Part shown: positions 17,880 to 24,291 of the stretch, piece by piece | Position numbering within the stretch: the first letter of the stretch is position 1 | Layout of the letters: each line of letters begins with the position of its first letter | Origin: Bradyrhizobium sp. 190 | Lineage (GTDB): Bacteria > Pseudomonadota > Alphaproteobacteria > Rhizobiales > Xanthobacteraceae | Reading direction: 5' to 3' | Length of the DNA stretch: 64,000 nt | Assembly (NCBI RefSeq): GCF_023073415.1 | Contig: NZ_JADPJL010000032.1 | Coordinates: forward strand, 1 to 64,000 | Made by a program: the position numbers and the translations under genes | Notes under the pieces: generated by a model | Told to the model about the DNA's origin: nothing | Database searches by the model: none | Seen by the model: only the letters and a program-made list of their open reading frames with translations

Positions 17880-18339
17880 GCACGCCCTGGACGCCATCGA
17901 CCGCAAGATCCTCAGCCTGCTGCAATCGGACAGCCGCATGACCATGCAGGAACTCGCCGACAAGGTCGGCTTGTCCGTGTCGCCCTGCCATCGCCGGGTC
18001 AAGCTGCTGGAAGAGCGCGGCGTCATCACGCGCTACATCGCGACCGTCGATCAGAAATCGTTGGGGCTCCATGTCAGCGTCTTCATCTCGATCAAGCTGG
18101 CGCGGCAGAAGGAAGAGGATCTGAATCGCTTTGCGAAAGCGATTTCGAAATGGGACGAGGTGCTGGAGTGCTATTTGATGACGGGCAACCGCGATTATCT
18201 CCTGCGCGTCGTCGCCGCTGATCTCTCCTCCTACGAAGCGTTTCTGAAAAACAAGCTGACGCGGCTCGACGGCATCGCCTCGATCGAGTCGAGCTTTGCG
18301 CTGAGCCAGGTGAAGTATTCGATCGCGCTGCCGGTTTAA
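17878..18339 (+). CDS. Lrp/AsnC-family transcriptional regulator
   Basis: 153 aa, typical of the family. Helix-turn-helix at about residues 6-50 (LDAIDRKILSLLQ, then MTMQELADKVGLSVSPCHRRVKLLEERGVI), and a RAM ligand-binding domain at about 65-150 with YLMTGNRDYLLRVVAADL. It is divergent from the E1 dehydrogenase gene and probably controls it in response to an amino acid or 2-oxo acid. No Shine-Dalgarno is visible before ATG 17878, so the message may be leaderless, or the operator may overlap the ribosome site. An out-of-frame ATG lies at 17864. Confidence 0.9.
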   Translation: MHALDAIDRKILSLLQSDSRMTMQELADKVGLSVSPCHRRVKLLEERGVITRYIATVDQKSLGLHVSVFISIKLARQKEEDLNRFAKAISKWDEVLECYLMTGNRDYLLRVVAADLSSYEAFLKNKLTRLDGIASIESSFALSQVKYSIALPV

Positions 18340-18364
18340 GAGACTTTTCGCAGCGCCAACAGCT

Positions 18365-18466
18365 GTCGTCCCCCGCGCAGGCGGGGGATCCAGTACGCCG
18401 CGCTCTATCGATTCAATCATTGACGTCGCTGGAATACTGGGTCGCCCGGTCAAGCCGGGCGATGAC
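18365..18466. repeat. REP element, GTCGTCCCC...GGGCGATGAC type
   Basis: Arms GTCGTCCCCCGCGCAGGCGG and TACTGGGTCGCCCGG...CCGGGCGATGAC carry hairpins of their own and share CAGTA/TACTG inverted ends. It lies 26 bp past the Lrp-type gene. Confidence 0.7.
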
Positions 18467-18540
18467 AACCGGGTACGACTTCGCGATCTCGCGGTACGAT
18501 ATACCCGAGGTTTGCATCTTCTTTTGTCCCCCTGAGAATC

Positions 18541-18865
18541 AGAGGGCGCAGGGAAGACCGGGTGCGCGCTGCACCCGCGGTCTCGTGTGCAACGTGCACA
18601 GAAGAACACGCACACGAGCATACAGGTTCAGCGGAAACACTCCGGCCTTCCCTGCGCAATGGCTTTACGGCTTACTTCGAGCTCTCCCCGGTGAACGGCT
18701 TTCTTGCCACCGTCGCTCCACGAGGTAACCCCGTGAAACTTATCGCCAGCACCGCGGCGTCAGGACCACACGACTTCGCCGTACGCGTCAGGCGCGTACG
18801 TCTAGCACGCCATCTGCGTCCATCGCATCTCACCGCACGTTCGTGACGATGGCCAACGCCCCTCA
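18541..18865. repeat. Highly structured dispersed element (possible structured RNA)
   Basis: A closing stem pairs 18546-18556 (GCGCAGGGAAG) exactly with 18647-18657, extended by CCGG pairs. Inside are hairpin GGGTGC/GCACCC (18560-18576) and stem CTCGTGTGC/GCACACGAG (18582-18590 with 18610-18618). Downstream there is a perfect 8-bp stem CGTACGCG/CGCGTACG (18780-18800). I remember near-identical sequence scattered through Bradyrhizobium genomes, often mis-annotated as short hypothetical proteins on the minus strand. It is not coding by my reading. Its function is unknown: a repeat, or a structured transcript. Confidence 0.6.
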
Positions 18866-19031
18866 TCTGCCGTGAGACGGGCGGAGTTATGCCGATGATT
18901 TGCCCCGCAAGTTAAGCGAAATATTTTTGCGGGAAGGACTGGACAGCTTTTGACTGATTTGCCCGTCGTGTTGATTTGTCGCAGGAGCACTTCGAGATTG
19001 CACTTGCGCGCAAGGCAAATCAGTTCGCAAT

Positions 19032-19151
19032 CGTAGGGTGGGCAAAGCGAAGCGTGCCCACCATTTGGAAGCGCGATCGGTGATAGATGGTGGGCACGTC
19101 GCTGACGCTCCTTTGCCCACCCTACGAACGTCGCTTCGCTCGCAATGACGG
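19032..19151. repeat. REP element, GTAGGGTGGGCA family (left copy of a direct pair)
   Basis: Begins CGTAGGGTGGGCAAAGCGAA and ends CTTTGCCCACCCTACG at 19126, with a trailing CGCTTCGCTCGCAATGACGG half element. The last 48 bp up to 19126 are identical to the copy at 23060-23156, in the same orientation. The two bracket the LysR, oxidase and DJ-1 genes. Between 18866 and 19031 I see nothing recognisable. Confidence 0.85.
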
Positions 19152-19246
19152 TTGTGGCGTCGGCAAGCAGCACCTGCGGGTCTTGCAATTGCGACGTGCG
19201 CGATCCACCTTCCCAAGGGGCGGTATATCAACAGCGGTATATCGAA

Positions 19247-20140
19247 TTGGAACGGTTGGACGATCTCGAAGCCTTTCTGGCTGTTATCGAGAAGGGCAGC
19301 CAGGCGGCGGCCTCACGTCATCTTCGGCGCCCGCTGCAATCCCTCAACCGGTCGCTGATGGCGCTGGAGCGCGCGCTTGGCGTCGAACTGGTGAAACGCA
19401 CTACGCGGCGATCGGAACCGACCGAAGCCGGGCGCGTGTTCTACGAGCGCATCAAGCCGGCGGTTACGGAGATCATCGAAGCGCGGGCCGAGGCAGCCAA
19501 TCTGCGCGGCGAAATCTCGGGTCCGTTGAAGGTCGGCGCGCCCATTCTGTTTGCGTCATCCTATGTGGCGCCGATCGTCAGCCGTTTTCTAAAACTCTAC
19601 CCCAATGTGGATATCGAATTGCGAGCCTCCGACGAGCAGGCCGATCTCGTTGCGGAGGGCCTCGATATTGCCGTGCGGATCGGCGACTCCGCCGATGAGT
19701 CCCTGATTGCCCGCCGGCTGCACGCGCTACGCGTTGTCATCGTCGGCGCGCCATCCTACTTCGCCGAGCATGGCCGGCCGAAGCATCCCGGCGATCTCGA
19801 ACAGCATGCCTGCATCCTGCGGGCCGGCACGGATGTGATCGACAAATGGCCGTTTCGCATGGACGGCCGCATCCAGTCGGTCAAGGTGCACGGCCGGTTT
19901 CGCTCGAACAGCGCTGCGTCGATCCGCGCGGCCGCAAGCGAAGGCGCGGGCCTTGCCCGGCTGCCGTTATGGCAAGTCGGCGATCTCGTCGCGCAGGGTG
20001 CGCTCGTGATCGTTCTGCCCGAATTTGAAACCGAGGGCATGCCGATCCAGCTTGTCTGGCCACCGACGCGAGCGCCACTGGAACGCGTCCGGCGGTTCGC
20101 GGATTTTTTGGCGAGCAGCCTGAAGACCGATCTGCTCTAG
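19247..20140 (+). CDS. LysR-family transcriptional regulator
   Basis: About 297 aa. Helix-turn-helix in residues 1-60 (DDLEAFLAVIEKGSQAAASRHL, LNRSLMALERALGVELVKRTTR), then a periplasmic-binding-protein-like effector domain with LKVGAPILFASSYVAPIV and LDIAVRIGD. TTG 19247 gives the family start MERLDDLEAF; TTG 19256 is an alternative. ATG 19145 is rejected because those codons lie in a REP element and its flank. It converges with the oxidase gene, so regulation of that gene is possible but not indicated by promoter layout. Confidence 0.85.
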   Translation: MERLDDLEAFLAVIEKGSQAAASRHLRRPLQSLNRSLMALERALGVELVKRTTRRSEPTEAGRVFYERIKPAVTEIIEARAEAANLRGEISGPLKVGAPILFASSYVAPIVSRFLKLYPNVDIELRASDEQADLVAEGLDIAVRIGDSADESLIARRLHALRVVIVGAPSYFAEHGRPKHPGDLEQHACILRAGTDVIDKWPFRMDGRIQSVKVHGRFRSNSAASIRAAASEGAGLARLPLWQVGDLVAQGALVIVLPEFETEGMPIQLVWPPTRAPLERVRRFADFLASSLKTDLL

Positions 20141-20162
20141 CGGCTCGCAAAACACTGGCGCG

Positions 20163-21602
20163 TCAGAATACGTTGTAGCCGGGCGCCAGCAGATGGCCGG
20201 GATCATGGCGCTGCTTGGCCTCCCGAAGCTGCGGCCAGCCTGCCCCAAAGTGAATCTCCCAGTCGAAGGGCGACATGGCAAAGGCGCCGACCGGATACTG
20301 AACGCCGCCGGCTTCTCGAATGCGATCGTACAGCGTGCGATTTTCCGCAGCCATCCGCTCCGCCGTTGCCGCATCGTTCGACGCGGGGATACGAATGAGA
20401 TTGAAGACAAAGACTACGTCTTCCTCCGGCAGCCGAACCAGCGGGGTCCCAAACGCCTTCGTGAACACGGGATAAACGGTTATCCGCCCGAACGGACCGA
20501 CAGCATCGCCGGTCAGCCCGGCCAAGATGTCGCCGGCGAGACGTTCGGCGTTGCTGCCGCGCAGGAACGTCAACAGCCAGGGTTGCGGGGTGGACCACTG
20601 GCCTTTCGACCGCAGCAGACTTTCGAACTTTCCGAACGCCAGCGCATCCTCGCGATAGGTCAGGTCGGCGATGACTGCGGCGCCGCGCTCATCCGACAAT
20701 CCGGAAAGCACGGCCTTGTCGTCGGGGGTCGAACCGCTCGCGTGATACACGGCGCCGTCGAGCTGATACCGCCAGCCGCCGCGTCCATCGGGAAGGACGG
20801 CGCCTTGCAACTGGTCGAAGCGCCCTTCCGTCAGCACGCGCCGCTGGTCCGCCGTCAGCGACGGCAAGTCGCGATAGAAAAGCTGAAAGCGCCTGACGCG
20901 CTCGGGCGCGCGCATCAGGCGCAGCGTCGCCCGCGTGACGATGCCGCATTGGCCGAGGCCGGCGCGGACGGCGTTAAAGAGATCCGGATTCTCAGTCGCC
21001 GAACAGCTCACCTCATTCCCGTCGCCCGTCACTACATCAAGCGCGATGACGTTGTCGGTTTGCATGCCATGGCGGGATGACGCAGCTCCAATGCCGCCCA
21101 CCGCAACTGTTCCGCCGACCGAGAGGCCGAGATAGTTCGTCAGCACCGGCGGCGTGAGCCCCTGCGCCAATGTCGCGTCCAGCAGATCCCGCCACGTCGC
21201 TCCGGCGTCGACCACGACGCGATCCTGCCTGATATCGCGGATCGAGTTCATCGCGGCCATATCGACCACGATGCCGTTCTCGACCAGGGCGCGGCCATAG
21301 ATCGAATGGCCCTGCCCGCGTGCCGCCACCTTGACGCCCTGACTTCTCGCCCAGCGCATTAGGCTCGCAATATCGGCACTCGATGCGGGTCTCAGCACGC
21401 CGCGCGGTTGCATGTGAATGAGACGACCAAAATCATGGGCCGTTGCGGCACGGGCTTCCGCATCAAGGCTGACATTGCCAGGAAACGGCGGGCTCTCGAG
21501 TGAGACCGCTTTCGCCGATGTCGTGAGCCCACTCGCGCGCGAAGCCAGCGCGACGGTGACGCCGAGGCCTGCGCTCAAAAACATACGTCTGTCCGATGAC
21601 AT
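20163..21602 (-). CDS. Tat-exported FAD oxidase of the cytokinin dehydrogenase family
   Basis: 479 aa. The N-terminus SSDRRMFLSAGLGVTVALA is a twin-arginine signal, so it is periplasmic. The FAD domain (about 65-230) has the covalent-flavin motif ARGQGHSIYGRA with His99, and YLGLSVGGTVAVGGIG, SRHGMQTDNV and GLGQCGIVTRATL. The C-terminal half matches the cytokinin-binding domain (PWLLTFL, GPFGRITVYPV, WEIHFGAGW, ending DPGHLLAPGYNVF). From memory of maize CKX1, the catalytic Asp of its NDYL is Asn156 here (TNYL), and the partner Glu appears replaced, so classic cytokinin cleavage is doubtful. A related amine or alcohol oxidation is the alternative. Confidence 0.8.
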   Translation of the reverse strand: MSSDRRMFLSAGLGVTVALASRASGLTTSAKAVSLESPPFPGNVSLDAEARAATAHDFGRLIHMQPRGVLRPASSADIASLMRWARSQGVKVAARGQGHSIYGRALVENGIVVDMAAMNSIRDIRQDRVVVDAGATWRDLLDATLAQGLTPPVLTNYLGLSVGGTVAVGGIGAASSRHGMQTDNVIALDVVTGDGNEVSCSATENPDLFNAVRAGLGQCGIVTRATLRLMRAPERVRRFQLFYRDLPSLTADQRRVLTEGRFDQLQGAVLPDGRGGWRYQLDGAVYHASGSTPDDKAVLSGLSDERGAAVIADLTYREDALAFGKFESLLRSKGQWSTPQPWLLTFLRGSNAERLAGDILAGLTGDAVGPFGRITVYPVFTKAFGTPLVRLPEEDVVFVFNLIRIPASNDAATAERMAAENRTLYDRIREAGGVQYPVGAFAMSPFDWEIHFGAGWPQLREAKQRHDPGHLLAPGYNVF

Positions 21603-21904
21603 GAAGCCCTCCTTGTCCAGAGGCCGTGATGCTTGCCCGCAAAGCTGCGGCGTCGCGCGGCATCAGACAATGGCCGCCGCGCCGGATGGACATTCCCGCA
21701 AACCGGGAGGATCCCGGCTGCATCGATTGCTGTTGATGGTGTGTGATCGTGAACAAAGCTGGCGTGGCGGAACCAGCCGCCGTGGTTCCTCGACGCTTAG
21801 CCGTTTTCGATGGCCGTTTTCGCCGGATTTACGTCATTTCAGACGGATCATCGCGGCAGTAGAACGGAGTCGATTGAAATGAGCGAGACGCGAGCCAGCA
21901 AATC
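21603..21904. other. Spacer with no recognisable gene
   Basis: About 300 bp between the divergent oxidase and DJ-1/PfpI genes. It must hold both promoters, but I see no convincing -35/-10 pair, inverted repeat or conserved short reading frame. Confidence 0.5.
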
Positions 21905-23056
21905 ATGAATTCACGACGTGTATTGTGGAGCGCGATAGGCGCAATCGCACTTGCCGCCGTGATCGGCGGAGCCTGGATTTTTTCGCTGCCGACGGCGCCT
22001 TCCGTCGCAGCCCCGCCGGCGATCGCGCAAGACGAGCGTGATGCGACGATCGCGGCACTGAAGCCGCCGAAGCGACAGCGCCCGCTGATCGCCATCATCG
22101 GCATCAACGACGCCACCGAAACCACCGATTACCTGATGCCCTACGGCATCCTCAAGCGCGCCGACGTCGCCGACGTCGTGACGCTGGCAACGAAACCGGG
22201 TCCGGTGACGCTCTATCCGACGCTCAAGGTCGAGCCTCACGCGACCATCGCAGAGTTCGATGCCCAGCATCCCGACGGCGCCGACTATGTCATCGTGCCC
22301 GCGATGAGCCGCGACGACGATCCCGTGGCGCTGCAATGGATCAGGAGCCAGTCAGCCAAGAAGGCGATCATCATCGGCGTTTGCGCCGGCGCCAAGGTGG
22401 TCGGCGATGCCGGACTGCTGCATGGCAAGCGGGCGACCACGCACTGGTATTCCGTCAAGGAATTGCGCGGCAAGCATCCGACGATGCGCTACGTCGAAGA
22501 CCGGCGGCTGGTGGTCGACGACGGCGTGGCGACGACGACCGGCGTCACGGCGTCGATGCCGATGTCGCTGACGCTGATCGAGGCCATCGCCGGCCGCGAC
22601 AAGGCCAATGCGGTCGGCCGGGATATCGGCCTCGCCGACTGGGACACGCGGCATGAGAGCGACGCGTTCAAGTTCACGCGGCCGTTTGCGCTGACGGCGA
22701 TCGGCAATACCGCCGCGTTCTGGGCGCACGAGCAGCTCGGCATCGAGCTCAAGGACGGCGTCGACGAAGTGTCGCTGGCGCTGGTGACGGACGCATGGTC
22801 GCGCACCTATCGGTCGCAGGCGGTGACGTTCGCGAGCACGGCAGGCGCACAACAGAGCAAGAACGGCATTCGCATCTACCCCGATCAGGTCACGGCGAGC
22901 TGGCCGGCGGAACGTCTGCTGCCATCTATCGGGGGTCGCAAGCCGGCGGAAGCGCTGGACAACGCGCTAAGTGAGATTACGGCCCGCTACGGCACGCGCA
23001 CGACCGACTTCGTCGCCATGCAGCTAGAGTATCCCAGAAATCGGGCAACGCAGTGA
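21905..23056 (+). CDS. Membrane-anchored DJ-1/PfpI (class I glutamine amidotransferase-like) protein
   Basis: 383 aa. An N-terminal hydrophobic segment (about residues 5-27) is a signal anchor or uncleaved signal. The DJ-1/PfpI domain follows from about 58 (RPLIAIIGINDATETTDYLMPYGILKRA), with the nucleophile elbow IIIGVCAGAKVVGDAGLL holding Cys160. It resembles the sensor half of GATase-type AraC regulators (FtrA group) but has no helix-turn-helix. The C-terminal 170 residues, with a second domain around 220-330, are not recognised. It is divergent from the CKX-like oxidase. Catalysis (amidase, chaperone or sensor) cannot be called. Confidence 0.75.
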   Translation: MNSRRVLWSAIGAIALAAVIGGAWIFSLPTAPSVAAPPAIAQDERDATIAALKPPKRQRPLIAIIGINDATETTDYLMPYGILKRADVADVVTLATKPGPVTLYPTLKVEPHATIAEFDAQHPDGADYVIVPAMSRDDDPVALQWIRSQSAKKAIIIGVCAGAKVVGDAGLLHGKRATTHWYSVKELRGKHPTMRYVEDRRLVVDDGVATTTGVTASMPMSLTLIEAIAGRDKANAVGRDIGLADWDTRHESDAFKFTRPFALTAIGNTAAFWAHEQLGIELKDGVDEVSLALVTDAWSRTYRSQAVTFASTAGAQQSKNGIRIYPDQVTASWPAERLLPSIGGRKPAEALDNALSEITARYGTRTTDFVAMQLEYPRNRATQ

Positions 23057-23059
23057 GGA

Positions 23060-23156
23060 TCGTAGGGTGGGCAAAGCGAAGCGTGCCCACCATTTTGGAG
23101 GCTTGATCGGTGATAGATGGTGGGCACGTCGCTGACGCTCCTTTGCCCACCCTACG
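23060..23156. repeat. REP element, GTAGGGTGGGCA family (right copy of a direct pair)
   Basis: Nearly identical and in the same orientation to 19032-19126, including an exact 48-bp right half GGTGATAGATGG...CCCTACG. It starts 3 bp past the DJ-1/PfpI stop codon. Confidence 0.85.
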
Positions 23157-23169
23157 CAGCCTACGCTGA

Positions 23170-24252
23170 TCAACGCCACGGCTCGACGATGATCTTGGTG
23201 TGCGCTTCCGGGTTGGCGAGGTCGGCGAACGCCTTGGCGACACCGTCGATGCCGACGCTGGCCGTGACCATCGACGCCGCATCCACCTGCCCTTCCGCTA
23301 TCAGGCGCAAGGAATACGCGAATTCCTCCGGCGTGTAACCCAGCACGTACTGAACGTTGAGCTCTTTCAGGATGCCGAGCATCGGCTCGGAGCGGTCGGT
23401 TTCCATGCAGACGCCGACCACGACGATGCGTGCATCGCGCGGGGCGCCCTCGAACACCTGCTGGATCAGGCCGGGAACGCCGACGCATTCGAAAATCAGC
23501 GCAGGCTTCAGCGCCGGCAACAGCGCCTGCAGCGGCGGGCGCGCGGCTTTCTCCTCCGGAGACATCTGGGCATGCTCGGCCCAGGTCGCATAAGGCTGCG
23601 AGCGCGCGGGGTCGACGACCACGTCGGCGCCAAGCTTTTCGGCGAGCGCGCGACGCGCCGGCGAATAGTCGGCGGCGACGATCGGGTGCAATCCCCTGAT
23701 CTTCAGCGCCGCGATGACCGCAAGCCCGACCGGCCCGCAGCCGATCACCAGCGGCACCTCGCCGCCCCTGATGTTGGCTTTCGCTACCGCATGCACACCG
23801 ACCGCGAGCGGCTCGGTCAGCGCGGCGTGCTCGACTGCGAGGCCGTTCGGGACTTCGAGTAGCAACGCTTCGCTGAGCAGCATGCGCTCGGCATAGGCGC
23901 CGATATTGTCGTTGGAGTAGCCGATGCCCTGCGGGCCTTCCACCGTCAGCAGCGCCGGGAGCGAACAGACTTTCGTGCCGGGCTTGAACTTGCCCGTCGT
24001 GCCTGGACCATGGTCGAGCACCTCGCAGCAGAATTCATGGCCGAACACGACGTCGCGTGAAAGATCCATCGGCTTGCGGCCGGGGAAGTGTTTTGCGAGT
24101 TCGACCATGCGATGCGCGTGCTTGCGCGCGTGCAGGTCGGAACCGCAGATGCCGCAGGCGAGCGATTTGACCAGCACCATGCCCGGCCCCGGTTTGGGCT
24201 CAGGCATCTCGTCGACGACAATTTCCCCGTTGCGGAAAATGGCTGCGCGCAT
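23170..24252 (-). CDS. Zinc-dependent medium-chain alcohol dehydrogenase
   Basis: 360 aa MDR-family enzyme. Catalytic zinc Cys in ACGICGSDLHARKH (about 36-40), His/Glu in FGHEFCCEV (about 70), and Rossmann motif VIGCGPVGLAVIAAL (about 168-182). The structural-zinc four-Cys lobe is missing (only KVCSLPALLTVEGPQG follows), as in some sorbitol/threonine-type relatives. It oxidises a secondary or sugar alcohol with NAD(P); substrate unknown. ATG 24252 has GGGAGGAG upstream. It stands as a single gene behind a REP element. Confidence 0.83.
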   Translation of the reverse strand: MRAAIFRNGEIVVDEMPEPKPGPGMVLVKSLACGICGSDLHARKHAHRMVELAKHFPGRKPMDLSRDVVFGHEFCCEVLDHGPGTTGKFKPGTKVCSLPALLTVEGPQGIGYSNDNIGAYAERMLLSEALLLEVPNGLAVEHAALTEPLAVGVHAVAKANIRGGEVPLVIGCGPVGLAVIAALKIRGLHPIVAADYSPARRALAEKLGADVVVDPARSQPYATWAEHAQMSPEEKAARPPLQALLPALKPALIFECVGVPGLIQQVFEGAPRDARIVVVGVCMETDRSEPMLGILKELNVQYVLGYTPEEFAYSLRLIAEGQVDAASMVTASVGIDGVAKAFADLANPEAHTKIIVEPWR

Positions 24253-24291
24253 GGCTCCTCCCGGTGATTTTCATCACCTTAGCATGGAGGA

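Noticed and set aside
18366..18466. Reading the REP hairpins as intrinsic terminators
   Set aside because: They lack T-tracts and recur as dispersed families with paired arms, so they are listed as repeats.
18450..18866. Short frames such as MRREGRSVSAEP... and MRGVGHRHERAV...
   Set aside because: They lie in the structured repeat, and the folding, not the frames, appears conserved.
19145..19246. ATG-led N-terminal extension of the LysR gene
   Set aside because: The codons lie in a REP half element and its flank and precede the family start MERLDDLEAF.
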